Below, piece after piece: positions 1-11,187 of a DNA stretch of 64,000 nucleotides. The stretch covers positions 19,357,533 through 19,421,532 of the forward strand of contig JAJKFL010000014.1 of NCBI GenBank assembly GCA_021186555.1. Direction: 5' to 3'. The notes beneath the pieces are model-generated. The model worked only from the letters and a program-made list of their open reading frames with translations. It was not told where the DNA came from and made no database searches. A program made the translations under genes and the position numbers. Position 1 is the stretch's first letter; each line of letters begins with the position of its first letter. Origin of the DNA: Reticulitermes speratus (lineage: Eukaryota; Arthropoda; Insecta; Blattodea; Rhinotermitidae).

Positions 1-261
1 TCTCAAGTACCGAAAAATTACTAACCTCTCAGAACATATGTTCCTGTTGTATGCAATAAATTAGCTCTGAATAAACTTTTTGGTTCTAAAATTATTTAAC
101 GTCACTATATCAACTGTATAATGATTAAGATTGCCGCAATGTATCACCTAGAATGAAAGAGGCGAATGGCTCACGGCTGGACTCAGCAAGAAATGCCCGG
201 GAATTAATAAGTAGATGGAAGGTAGCCGACCAGTGACTCCTTTCGTGATCTATAGCTAAAT

Positions 262-531
262 ATTTGGCCGGAAGGTCGCGGATTCGATTCCCGATGGTGT
301 CATTGGCATTGACATAATCCTTTCGGTCGCATTATGGCCCTGGAGTTGACTGAGCTTCTAACAGAAATGAGTACCAGGAATATTTCCAGGGAGGTAAAGG
401 CGGCCGGTGCGTAGGGCTGATAACCTTACCACGTTTATGTGCCGATTGTCTAAAAATCTGGGAGCCTCAACTTCCTGGAACCCTAAGGGCCTGTACAGGC
501 CTGTAATGGGATTGCCTTACTGCTTTACCTT
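262..531 (+). mobile_element. SINE family A, 5'-truncated copy
   Basis: This is a tRNA-derived SINE. It matches three other copies in the window (9551-9816, 28856-29155 and the split copy at 39379-39955). The B-box-like GATTCGATTCCCGATGG lies near 281. It is followed by the conserved body: a TATGGCCCTGG block, CTAACAGAAATGAGTACC, GTAAAGGCGGCCGGTG, a TGTGCCGATTGTCTA block and CCTAAGGGCCTG. The A-box head present in the full copy is missing, so the 5' end is lost. The tail is a short CTTTACCTT run. I saw no target duplication. Confidence 0.85.
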
Positions 532-931
532 CTACATAAATCACCCTGCCTATACATTTTATATTATTATAAGATAATCGGGATGAATGTGAAAGCGGTC
601 AGGAGCTGTGAATTTCTATCGAAAACGTATCCGCTGGTTACTGTTCTAAAACTTCTACATTCCAAATTACATTCTGCTATCCCTCCCCCCCCTTTTGCTC
701 AGCTATTTTATAATTTGTGATTTATCTGGTGGGTTTCTAATTGAAGTAAACAACTTTACATAAAGACAGCAAGCTAATCTCAAGTACGTATACTGGAATA
801 AAAATATTTGTGTTCGCATTAATGTTAATATCCAGGCATATGCGATGGACGGATTAAAGAAAATTACCAAAATACAAATACAGAAGAAATCAAACCGGAT
901 TGTTAAGGAAACAATTTCAATTTATAGCTTG
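532..931. other. Unassigned A+T-rich stretch
   Basis: No gene or recognisable element seen. A short C-run (about 681-691) is the only low-complexity feature. Confidence 0.5.
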
Positions 932-966
932 CACTTCACTTCACTTCACTTCACTTCACTTCACTT
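932..966 (+). repeat. (CACTT)n microsatellite
   Basis: Seven uninterrupted CACTT units. They produce two overlapping spurious ORFs that read through the repeat. Confidence 0.95.
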
Positions 967-1352
967 CCTCAGTCCCTGTTGGCGGGACGTACATACACTC
1001 TCACATATTACTTGTGTCTATGTTCGTAGCAAAAGCAGAGTTACCAGCGACTAATGAGGCTACCCTCCGGCTGTGTGTGTATGGTATAAGCTGCAAACAA
1101 GAGGAAAGGACGCTTTGGCCAAGAATTTATACGCGTGGAACGCATTAAAGAGAACAGTACGTAGAAACCTCTTTTAACTTCTAAACTCCTAGCAGACGGA
1201 AAGGGCTAAAACAGATTACTGTGGAAATTAAAGATTGTAAGTCCATGCTGGGATAATTCTACTAAAAGTACTCTGCTAAACTGTTAAATATGGAAATATC
1301 GACAATGAAAACTAAACTAATTTCAAAATGCAACATCCAATCAAATAAAATG
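967..1352. other. Unassigned stretch
   Basis: No gene or repeat recognised between the CACTT run and the left end of the Tigger-like element. Confidence 0.5.
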
Positions 1353-2342
1353 TAGTTGAACCCCGATTACTCGATTTGCTTTTATCAGAAATTCCTTTTA
1401 ATCTGACATGCATTTCGTCAGAACTCTCTATTACATTTATCAACGTTCATTTTACAAAAATCAGTAAATGTTATCAACAATAAATTCCGCATGTAACGAC
1501 TTGACTTACACTCCCCACGAAGTCCAAGTGACTACGTTTTAATAGTATACGTTTGTATCTTGACGCTTTATATTGTATACATTTTATGTAAGTAATCATT
1601 ATTAGTTACATTATAGGGTTTTATTTACTGGTTTCGATTACACGAGTGCATTTCTGGTTTAGTTTTGGCTGATAGTTACTGAATTCTCATGAAGTAGTGA
1701 CTTCTTCATTAACATGACAAATGGAAAGAGAAAGGGAGTGGTTCTTTCCAACGAACAAACACAACATGCCAACAAAACCATGGAAAACTTGGCAGGAGAA
1801 CATGGCCTTCTCTGTGTTAATGTTAGTGATTGGAAAATAAAAAAAAGCGAAAGTGAAAAGTGGTATTCTGCCAGAGCGTCAAATTAAGAGCTGACAGAAA
1901 GAAAGACGATGCAAAATACGAATATTAAAAGGTGCAGATTTATTTTTTGTGGTTCACAAATCAAAGACAGAAAGGCACACCAATAATTGGACCTCTTCCA
2001 CAAGAAAAACTACTGATATTTCACATGGTGTTTGATAAAGTGGAATCCAACGTTACTGCTAGTACTTGTTAAACAGATAGCAGGAAATAAAAGGTTATTG
2101 AGAGAGAAGACTCAATGTGTGTGGATAATTATTATCGGCAGTTTCGAAATCATTTTTTTAAATTTAGAGAACAATTTTATTCTCTTATTGATAATGAACA
2201 GCTCTACAATTTCGATGAAACCGACTTAAATTTTAAAATACTTGCATCAAAAACTCTGGCTTCCAGCGAAGAAAATCATCTCCTTGCTGCAAGCGAAGCA
2301 ACGACTTGTGACGATTCTTCCCTACTACAAGGCCTCAGATAA
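1353..2342 (+). mobile_element. Decayed pogo/Tigger/Jerky-like DNA transposon, left part
   Basis: The left boundary is suggested by TAGTTGAACCCCGATTACTC at 1353. This resembles the CAGT(T/A)GAACC-CGATTATCCG type of inverted end known from Tigger/Jerky elements. About 350 bp further in is a broken transposase reading frame (1714-2342). I could not find a matching inverted right end downstream, so the element looks truncated or its right end has decayed. Pogo-group elements insert at TA, but the bases before the start are no longer TA. The left end is inferred; the transposase identity is better supported. Confidence 0.55.
1714..2342 (+). pseudogene. Tigger/Jerky-like transposase pseudogene
   Basis: Read with frameshifts and stops, the segment follows the layout of pogo-superfamily transposases. 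The N-terminal piece after the ATG at 1714 reads GKRKGVVLSNEQ, with VSDWKIKKSESEKWYS further on. This resembles the psq/CENP-B-type helix-turn-helix of Jerky/Tigger proteins (KRK-VVL-EQ, then VSDWKK-K). After several stops, the frame from 2115 gives FRNHFFKFREQF, then LYNFDETDLNFKILASKTLA. This is the start of the DDE domain, where family members read -NADETG-NWK-LP-KTLAS. The first catalytic Asp (FDET) is kept, while the usual DETG is DETD. The later catalytic acids are not seen. The frame is broken at least twice and cannot make an active enzyme. Confidence 0.7.
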
Positions 2343-3459
2343 GAAAAAGTAAAAAGTCCTGCCTTCGAATTTACAGCTGTAGCAGCTCTTCTAGGTTTGT
2401 GTAATAGCCGACTCGATAACGAAGGAAGGGTGTCACCCTTTCGAATGGAAATTTCGGTAAAGTAATTTGTAAAAGATGTATTAAACTACAGGCGGATAGT
2501 GGTTTGGCACATACCCTATGGACACAAATGTAACGGGCTCATTTCCTCTCATAAATCATATATAAAACAGTCTATGAGTTTCGGAGGTTTCCTTATGTAA
2601 TGACAGTCACATTTCAAACATCTTAACCACCTGTATCATTACGATGTAACCAGTAATTAATACAATGAAAAAGTTATGTAATTATTTTCAGTTGCCGTCT
2701 GCATGTGGAGTAATCAACATCAAACATATAGGCTGATCTAGCAATGCTAATCGGTACCTGTATTATGCCATTAGGAATCCCTAGGAATGTTAAATGTTAA
2801 ATATGTTACGTTAGGCGTGTGAAGTGGTAGAAATCAGAAGGAAGTACTTGCCGTCTCCGACATTATTGCACCAGCTGCGCGATAAAATACGTAAACAAAA
2901 ATTAATTATTGCAAAAGTAGATAAGTGAAATCTTACAAGCTACATCCACTTACAGTGTTTAATAGTGTACTAAAGTGTAATTCAAACAAATTGAAAGTAT
3001 TTCTCTTTGAGTGCAAACTAGTGTTCAAATTGATTACAATTTTATTACGGTGAGCAGCACCACTTAGATTCCCTACGAGCGAGAGTCCACATGCTACCGA
3101 ACTGAGAGCCAGACATAAAAAATAAAGGTACGTGCGGTTACAGAAGAAAAATGTGGCATCCGTTAACACAACACTGCCCCTCGTGGATATCTGAAATTTT
3201 TTTCAATCAGTCAGTCTCTGATATCAAGATTGATTGTAAAGACAAAAGTGCCTTTCTTGGCCATGCTTCATTATTAGGAGACAAATCTGTTGTTGACAAA
3301 GCTAATCCACAGTACAGTGATCTTTCTTTGTATTTAACTTTATATATGTATATGTAATACACTACTTTTGTAGCTGTAGGTGTGCCTTAAGATTTCGAAT
3401 ATCACGTGCCTGCCGCAGGCTATAAATAGGAAATCAAACTGAGAATTCCTATGAATATT
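2343..3459. other. Unassigned stretch
   Basis: It holds overlapping small ORFs on both strands (for example 2933-3169 reverse and 3151-3357 forward). They have no recognisable motif and do not support a gene. Confidence 0.4.
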
Positions 3460-3717
3460 TTTCTCTATAGTGCAACAGCCCCTAGTGGGCCAGGGCCTCG
3501 TCATTATCGAGGTTCCACGATCACACTCATTTAGACACATCACACTCGGTAGGACCCCTCTGGACGAGCGATCAGCCCGACGCAGAAACTTCTACCTGAC
3601 AAGACACAACACTCACAAGAGACAGATATCCATGCCCCCGGCGGGATTCTAATGGGCAATTCCCAAAGCGAGCGGCCGCAGAACTACGCCTTAGACCGCG
3701 CGGCCACTGGGATCGCC
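3460..3717 (-). mobile_element. SINE family C, near full length, reverse
   Basis: The reverse complement aligns along its length with the copy at 36143-36369. The tRNA-like head reads GGCGATCCCAGTGG, then CGCGGTCTAAGGCG (A-box region), then TTAGAATCCCGCCG (degraded B box). The body keeps CTTGTGAGTGTTGTG, CGGGCTGATCGCTCG and a GAGGCCCTGGCCCACTAG block. It is more decayed than the 36-kb copy, and I could not identify a target duplication. Confidence 0.85.
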
Positions 3718-3985
3718 ACATTTATCAACTTACTTACCATTCCTAATTATTTTCCCGCCATATTCCACTCATAATACCTGCATTTACAACAGAGTCGTTA
3801 TGTATTCTAAAGAATCAATCATTAATACCTACTTCCACAAATATCATGATTTCCTTAATGTGATATAGATCACAAACACCAACCTCTAAATTCTTACTAA
3901 TTCAGTATCTGTGATTATCTCCTTATCACATTAGAAGCTGCATAAATTTTGCAGTTGAAACAGGATCAATATTCTTTACAATTAT
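3718..3985. other. Unassigned A+T-rich stretch
   Basis: No gene or element seen. Confidence 0.5.
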
Positions 3986-4690
3986 ATGGAATGTCATACA
4001 CATACAGACGAACACAGATACACTACTCACACACATGCTTCTTACAAAATAACCAGTGTCTTATGCAGTGAACACTGGATAGTGCGAAAGAGTTTTGTGA
4101 TAAGAGAGAGACCCGGTGGAGGTAACCCAGCGACGGAAACTCCGAAGCGCATTCACTTTGTTAGGATACGGACTAAAAATCGATTAACCGCACAACGATG
4201 CGGTCGGTCAGGGTACAGTGCATTGGAAACTCAGCGATTAGCCCCCTTTATCTGTTTGTCACCACAAGCAGCGCGTCTGGATTTTTCGTCTCACGTAATA
4301 ATTTATACGGACAACATAAACCACTCATACGAGTTACGCATTTATAAAATCTTTTCATCTCTACAATTTCCTCAATTTCTCCTTCTCTGGACCGGTTACA
4401 AGGTGACCACACACAATTTCATAATGCATAACACGATAATGTTCAAGGCTGTTCCTTTGTCTTGTAAATGGTTAATGCACCAGAGAACTGTTGCGCAAAA
4501 CATAATAATAAAGAACACAATACTGTCAATGAGACTATATGTTCATATTTTCTTAAGCCATGTAAAAACTTGTAATTTGAGTACGGTTTATTTTGACTCT
4601 TTGGATCAGTGGTTACTCTTTAAACCATCTGCTTTAATATTCAGTATCTCTGAACTTTCCTCACAGAGTGCACTTCTGTGTTTCGTGTGA
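3986..4690 (+). other. Longest ORF in the window (234 codons), no recognised product
   Basis: This is the longest uninterrupted forward frame. It opens with a His/Thr-rich segment over a CACACA-rich sequence (MECHTHTDEHRYTTHTHAS). A basic middle section follows, then a Leu/Ile/Phe-rich second half. I recognise no domain. The composition follows the local A+T bias, there is no obvious Kozak context, and no splice signal links it to another exon. It could be a chance ORF, an exon of an unknown gene or a piece of an unclassified transposon. I favour chance, with low certainty. Confidence 0.2.
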
Positions 4691-4872
4691 CTTTGAGAAT
4701 AAGCACCTATCATATATTTAAACAGCGTTAGTTGATTTGTCTTTGTAATGAAGAAGAAAGCTGTTTAAAGTTAAGAAATGAATGTTTATATGTAACTTAG
4801 AATAATTTTAGTTTCCAAGTGATTAATAAGATCTTGAAAAAAGAAGGGGCAATTTTGCAAATTTTATCAAAC

Positions 4873-5062
4873 TTTTTATAAAAAGGAGTCAGCCAACCAG
4901 AGACTGCGCCTTATCTCTGGCGTGTAAGGGCCTGACAAGTATTGCAGGTTTGAAACGAGCTCGGAGTATGGATACATATGCGCGTGTATCTGGGGAATGT
5001 TTTCCTGTGGCCTTGCGGTGGGCCGATCCCTTGTCCAAGGAGTCCTACACTGTCTTAAACAT
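4873..5062 (+). repeat. Possible degraded tRNA-SINE-like repeat (family H)
   Basis: It shares a weak, ordered similarity with 8566-8810. In both, GGTTTGAA (a degraded B box) is followed about 20-25 bases later by a GTAT-GA-A block, and then by TGTCCAAGG-(G/T)TCCTAC. The similarity is patchy and this is a tentative grouping by eye. Confidence 0.25.
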
Positions 5063-5090
5063 TCGTTATTTCAATTATATACACCAACAA

Positions 5091-5434
5091 ATGCACACAA
5101 ACTATATAAAATTAAAAATTATCTGTATATATGAACTATCCTATATGTTTCAGCTATAAATTGCCATCCTCAGGGAGAGGTTAATATAATAGGAATACGA
5201 TTATTACATCAAACGTACCTACATAATGTTGAAAATGTATAATAGCGGCTATAAATATAAACAATGTGGCTACTTTAGATATTGTGACGCTGAAATATTC
5301 AACTATGATGTTGAAATGTATTCATCTTATATTTCTTTGTATTAACGTATCCCTGAGGATGGCAACTTATCGTTGAAGAGTATAGGGGGTTCACATATAA
5401 ACATAATTTGTAACTTTACATAGTTTTTGTGCAT
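5091..5434. mobile_element. Foldback / MITE-like element with ~86-bp inverted arms
   Basis: The left arm (5091-5176) and right arm (5350-5434) are imperfect reverse complements over almost their whole length. Both arms contain, in order, the ATGCACA-AAACTAT outer motif, an AAATTAT(G/C)T-TATAT block, GAAC-CCTATA and the inner TTGCCATCCTCAGGGA. The spacer is 173 bp and A+T-rich, with no coding. This is the geometry of a non-autonomous DNA transposon or foldback element. The exact ends, target duplication and parent family are not visible. Confidence 0.65.
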
Positions 5435-6319
5435 ATGCAAATATGCATAAATGATAAAAATCACACGGAAAGAATAATATTAAATTCGTCATTTCAGCAT
5501 AATTGTGAATCACAGGAGACCACAAAACTACTTTAAATCTCAAGAAATATTCATGTATTGCGTCGAATTTAAGCTACGAAAGGCTAAATTGAAAATACAA
5601 TTCAAGAAACGGGAACAAAATTTTAATAGGCGTCATGTACAGTGAGAAATTAAACAAAAGTAAAAAAGATTATATGTGGATGATGCTAAAAAAGTTTTAG
5701 TATGTGGATGAGAGACGATCTTAGAGAAAATTGGCTAGCCTGTTCGAGCAGAAAGGGCAATGGCGAACTTCCATAATTTGCACTTCCTCACGTACCAGAG
5801 GAATACGTAGCGGTAAAGGAACACCATTAAAAACGTGACAATGAAGCTCAAACAGCCTTCACAGCCTAATCAAAGGAAAAAAAGACGAAATTAGCTGAAA
5901 TAATATTCCAGATACGCCACCGACTGTAGTAACTAAATATATACTACAAGAAAATTGCTTCACCTTCAAGACTTAATTTTGTTTTTGGTCAAATCTTCTC
6001 TTACCTTCCCCGTAGTTTAATGGCTTTAAAACCTTCTGGGATCTTAGGTCCACTCACCTGAAACAAATAAAAACTATGCAAATAAATAAATCACATACTG
6101 CTTACAAAATTATTTAATTTCTTTGACGATGTTAAATGTTCCCAATATAAGCACAAAATTACAAACCACGAAAAATATTCGGTACAGTTTACGTATTTAC
6201 AGGCAAGAAAATAATGCTAAACAGACATTCAGAGGCTGTAAAATTCTGCTTGCAGAAATTTGTATGTATAATGAGAAAAGTTGAAAAGAAAAGCGGAAGT
6301 TTTGCAAAAGCGTTCTCAT
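5435..6319. other. Unassigned A+T-rich stretch
   Basis: No gene seen. The region just left of 6320 may include the 3' UTR of the reverse-strand LINE fragment. Confidence 0.45.
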
Positions 6320-6725
6320 TCATTCTGTAGTCTGTCTTACGACAGGTCCGTAGCCCCTTCCAAAGCGAGATCTCCACAGGGTGCGATCTAGTGCTTTCTC
6401 TTTCAATTTCCAGTATCTTCTCTTTTCCTTAAGGTCATCCAATAGCTACTTACGTCTTCTCCCTCGTCTTCCCGTCATTTCTATCCTTCCTTCTAACGTT
6501 CCTTCAATCACGTGTTTCAGAAGGCAGCTTCTACGCAAGATGTGACCAATCCAGTTAGCCTTTCTTCTTTTTATTGTATGTACGATATTCCTCTCCTCCT
6601 TGACTCTGTGTAATACTTTTTCATTTCTCACACGATCGGTCGAACTGATCTTCTCCATTCTTCTCCAGCACCACATTTCAAAACTTTCCAGATACTTCTG
6701 ATCCATTTTCCGAAGTGTCCATGTT
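6320..6725 (-). pseudogene. LINE ORF2 C-terminal fragment, 5'-truncated
   Basis: This reverse-strand frame matches the C-terminal tail of a non-LTR retrotransposon reverse-transcriptase protein. It has, in order, WTLRKMDQKYLESFEMWCWR, RRMEKISSTDRVRNEKVL, IKRRKANWIGHILRRSCLL, KHVIEGTLEGR, GRRGRRRK, then after one in-frame TAG, LLDDLKEKRRYWKLKEKALD and RTLWRSRFGRGYGPVVRQTT. The natural stop is TGA at 6320-6322. The amber codon lies where a Gln would be expected, judging from the 53.5-kb copy (RRKQLLDD). The fragment lacks the RT and endonuclease domains, as expected for a 5'-truncated insertion. The clade is uncertain. Confidence 0.8.
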
Positions 6726-8565
6726 CTATATAAATTTATATCCTTTGTTGTTATTTATGCTCATTTGTTGAAGAAACGAATTACTGTCGTCAGAAGAAAC
6801 GAACAGAGGTGTACTACATGGCGTAGATATATAAACTATATTTTTGCTAATATTAATATTAAGTAACTAATTACAATATGAACGTGAAACACCGTCAGTT
6901 CAATAAAAGAAGAATACTGAGAGAAGAAGTTTCATAACAAGGAACTGAAAAGAAAGTTTGTGCCTGACAGAGAGGAAGGAGGTACGAAGAAGAATGGGTA
7001 ATTGTGTAAAGAATAATATCATAATTTTTCTATTCACCCAGTTAAGGAGGATAAGAGGTGGGTGGTGTAACAAGTATAGGAGAAATGAAAACTATGCGCG
7101 GAATTTTAGGCTTTAAATATGAAAGGTGGAGATTCCCTTTCAGGTTTGACTTTAGGTTGATTATAATAAAATCGGTCTTCAAAAACCTTTCTGTGCCTCT
7201 CTTTACCGGCTCCATCTTACTGAAGTCAGAAATTCCAGGCGGGCTTTTGTGAACACGACAATGAGAATTTCTGCTTCCATAAAAGGTGGGGCGTTTTATG
7301 ACCACCTGAGACCCTGTCACCTTTAGGAGTGTTCTGCTCCACGTAAAATTTGTAGGAATTTGTGTATCATAAATTTCAGAATACAGTTTTAAGAGAACTG
7401 TACATCCAGTTGAGGCGACAGAGTAGTGAAATAACAAAACGCGGTTTCGGATTTTGATGAAAAATAATTTCGTTCGAAGTGCGCCTACACTACTAAACTT
7501 CAAAATATTTAATTCAAAAGAGTAAATCGAATTAAAACAGAACTGTGATTTGTTCCACTGTACATAAAGTCGGTTTCCAAATTAATTATATAAAAATAAA
7601 AGCGTTTGACAGTAAATGGAATAGTAATTGCTTGGAATAAATATTACATTCATATAACTAAAATATTTGGGAGAGGGAGCATTAACGTGAACATTCGTTT
7701 ATTGAAACATAAACATGTACCACTGGATTAAAAATATTAAGCTCCACTTTAAGCGCGTACTTTTTTACACCGCACAGAAAAGCTTTGGATCGTATACCAG
7801 TCATTAATAATTATTCACTCCATGCCATGTACTGCGAAAAACTGTACGTATAATTCATTGAATTTTCGATGAAATAAATCAATAACTGCATTTTAATTTC
7901 AAATCTGTGTAGAATAGAATAAGTCTTGTTCTAGATACACAAAGGTTTATTATTTGTTTTTCAGTCACAATAATAGAAACGTATGTTTTTGTTTTGAGGC
8001 TAAGTCCCTTAAGTTACTCAGAATTCAAGCAGCTAAAGCACTTCATGGTTTTTCATTTCTCTGAATCCAACATTACATGCAAAACAATTCCTCACACTCA
8101 ACTTTGTATTTCAGAGTAAGAGAAGGTTGGGTCAAGTGAATCTGCTCTTCTGACTTATTACCTACATTTCTTTAGAAAAAGTCACGACTAGAATTTATGG
8201 TTCTTTATTATCTTGACATACTTGTTACATAAATGTGGAGGCAAATATCTGAATTTCCATAAAATTTGAAGATATGTAGTCTAATAACGGTCTGAAAATA
8301 TGCAAATGAGTCCTTGACAAAAATTGAAGTTCGGTGTTCTATTTTCAGAATCCTAAACTAGTACAGCAGCAGCGAAAATACTGTCGCACCCATCTCGAAT
8401 TACCGCACATCATGTTGTTTGTGTTATAGGTGATAATAATAAAAATTGGCAAGGTGAAGTGGCTTTTGGTGGCTTGAAGGTCTTGCCAGTTTTATTAAAC
8501 TTGGCCCAGCAAATGGACACAAAGATGTGATGATAGTATAAACATACCAGCAGAACAAGAACCTT
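6726..8565. other. Unassigned stretch with an opposed ORF pair at 7042-7503
   Basis: A 153-codon reverse ORF (7042-7503) overlaps a 64-codon forward ORF (7058-7252). Neither has a motif I recognise. The rest is A+T-rich with no element seen. Confidence 0.35.
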
Positions 8566-8810
8566 GATCAGAGTGGCCACAAGGTTTAAGGCATCCTTCG
8601 TCTTCTACAGCTCGAAAACCGCAATCCTGGGTTTGAATTTCAGTCACTCAGGGTATAGACATAGAGCTCTGTAGCGTTGTGTAGGTCAAGGCTTCGCTGT
8701 GTCCAAGGGTTCCTACTGAATATGTACACACATGATTCAGAATCCCGAAAAAGGGAAACCCTGAGCATCATTGGGCTGCAGAGCCATAAAAGGTAAGGAG
8801 ATTAAAAATG
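8566..8810 (+). repeat. Possible degraded tRNA-SINE-like repeat (family H)
   Basis: It contains a GGGTTTGAATTTC block that could be a decayed B box, and then TGTCCAAGGGTTCCTACTG, which echoes 4873-5062. It ends in an AAAAGGTAAGGAG run. The head is too decayed to show an A box. Confidence 0.25.
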
Positions 8811-9550
8811 AATAATGCACATTTTCCGTTGATTACGAATGAAATATTTTGGGGTCTCGCACCTCTTCGTTTCTTTTCTTTTACCGAGGATGGGGACACT
8901 AAATTTATTTACTACTAAGCCTACGTGTAAAAGATCTATGAATATTATCCGGTTTATTTTTGCACAGTTTCGTAATTTCCGCGCCAGTGAAGGACATTAA
9001 CGCAGGCAAGTTAGCAATGTATATTAAGCAGTACTTTAATTACAAACCGACTAAGAATTCCTTTTAACTACATGTTTGTTATTTAAAAAGAAAAAGAATC
9101 CTTAACCAGCGTCGTACTGTAATAATAGGATTGAAGATTACCGGATGCCATGTAATTACTTCCCTCCCCTAACTTCTTCTAGTCTTCATCTCGACTCTCT
9201 TTTACCATCTCCAGTGGTGGTCCGCAAGCAAAGTCCGTCTACACCATTTATTTCCTACACAAACCTCCCCGCTTTTATTCCACATAGAGGAAGAGTTAGC
9301 AGCATCTGCATGCACAGTAATTACTGTGTTGGGACCGAATAAGCACCCTTCCCATTCTACTCAGCCTCCAGGCTGTCACAGACTATCATTACTGGGACTG
9401 GGACTGGTTGCTGGTATGGCAGTCATCCGTCTGATATTACACATATCCATTCATCCTTCCATCTGTCCTTCCGGGAATCCAGACATCCACCCGTCAAGAC
9501 AAAATCGTCATCCATACATATGCATGCGTTATAAATGTTCATACTCTTAC
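8811..9550. other. Unassigned stretch
   Basis: No gene seen. It has a local CCATC/CATCC-rich patch (about 9440-9510) and small ORFs (9145-9342 and 9326-9583) without motifs. Confidence 0.45.
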
Positions 9551-9816
9551 ATGAGGGAAGGTTGCGGGTTAGATTCCCAATAGGGTCATTGGGATTTTTC
9601 ATTAACTTAATCCTTCCGGCCGCACTATGGCCCTGGGGTCGACTCAGCCTCTAACAGAAATGAGTACCAGGGATATCTCCTGTGTGGTAAAGGCGGCCGG
9701 TGCCTACCGCTGACAACTTTATTACCTTCATGTGCCGATTGTCTAGAAATTCTGGGATCCTCAATCTTCCGGAGCCCTAAGGGCCTGTCCAGGCCTGTAA
9801 TGGGATAGCTTTACCT
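9551..9816 (+). mobile_element. SINE family A, 5'-truncated copy
   Basis: It aligns with the full-length copy at 28856-29155 from just before the B box (GGTTGCGGGTTAGATTCCCA) to the tail. The body motifs are present: CACTATGGCCCTGGGGTCGA, CTAACAGAAATGAGTACC, GTAAAGGCGGCCGGTGC, TGTGCCGATTGTC and CCTAAGGGCCTG. It ends in GCTTTACCTG. The A-box head is missing, and no target duplication was found. Confidence 0.88.
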
Positions 9817-11090
9817 GTTGTGCTCTTGCACGAGCAGCAATAAACGGAATTTACCATCACCAGCTACGTTTTCTTAACCTCCATAATCATCATAATCTTC
9901 AGGGCTTGAAAGGATTTGGAAAGTTATAGCGGCCGAAATAAGAAATTGTTCAATACCACAAACCCTTCCTTAAAATGCATTATTATTAGGATTATTATTA
10001 TTTTGTGCTGACTTTATACTTGGCCATCATTCTGTTAATCTAGTACGTTAATAAGAAAGAAGTCAATTAAACTGAATTACTGTTATGGCATTACCATCCT
10101 CACCATCATGAATATTATCAAACCCTCAGGAATGCGGAAAATAAGGCCACATACACTATCTTTTGGACAAATTTGAAGTTAAATATGCTTATAAATATGT
10201 AATAATATTTGACAAAATTTAACTCGATTAATTCTTCTTAACTTGTTATGCCCGTTGGAAGCTGTGTGTACTACCTGCTATAACATTAAGAAAATCTGTA
10301 AGATTACAAGCTTCATATGCCTCTCGCAAAAAGCACTGAATAAGGCAGTAAATAGCTATTCTTGATAATGAATATGAACCGTATTTTCTGTGAGGTAAGT
10401 GGTGAATTATTATGATTTATGTAATTTAGAAGAAGGTCAGACTTCAACGGGCTAAAATGTCGTCATCTTGTTACCTCTTGAGTAAGAATTCAAATCATGT
10501 TTACTTTCCTCTACCTGCTCACTTAAGGTTGAGAGGAGAAAAGAGTTTACCTACACGTTAACTTAAAGTTTAAAAAAATATAATTGACACTTACCACTTT
10601 TAACTTCCTGCTCGTCTCAGTCGTCTGAGACCCTATTTCTCATGCCATTGTGATCACAATCGTCGCCACACGGGGAGAGTCAATTATTAGAAATGCTTAA
10701 TATATTATCCAACTGCAACGTGGGGTAAAATCAAAGAAAACTTTCTCAGAAGTCAACGTTTGGACACCGCAGAATTTATTATTCTGCATAAAAATAAGAC
10801 AATTAAGAGAGTAGTTTTGACAACTTTCATTTTGTTATAAACACAAGCAACTAGGCATAATTTTTATAAGGTAAAATGTAAGTGGAAGCACCACGCAAAA
10901 CAATCAAGAGGAGAAGAGGAGGTATTAAGACAGTTGTAATTACTATTAGATTAGCGTAAATAGTTTAGTGATAGTTTTTTATAGTTTTTAAGGCTCAATG
11001 AGCTGTGCACTGCAAAAGACCTGATATTAGCAAGCGCAGCACTATATGTATTATACTTTAGCAGTACGTATACTTGGCTCAACTGATAAA
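9817..11090. other. Unassigned A+T-rich stretch
   Basis: No gene or repeat family recognised. Confidence 0.5.
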
Positions 11091-11187
11091 TTTATATATT
11101 TATCTATATATATGTATACATATCTACCTATTTATGTGCCTATCTTTCCGTGTATATATATATAATTTGATATATATATATATATAA
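11091..11187. repeat. TA/TATC-rich low-complexity tract
   Basis: An imperfect microsatellite of TATA and TATC units ends in a (TA)n run at about 11170-11186. Confidence 0.85.

Noticed and set aside
845-1148. Two overlapping ORFs over the CACTT run
   Set aside because: Low-complexity translation (SLHFTSLHFTS) with nothing conserved outside it.
3151-3357. 68-codon forward ORF considered as an exon (HASLLGDKSVV segment)
   Set aside because: No domain match I can defend and no clear splice context.
7042-7503. 153-codon reverse ORF
   Set aside because: No recognisable domain, opposed by another ORF in the same DNA, and no second copy. Treated as chance.
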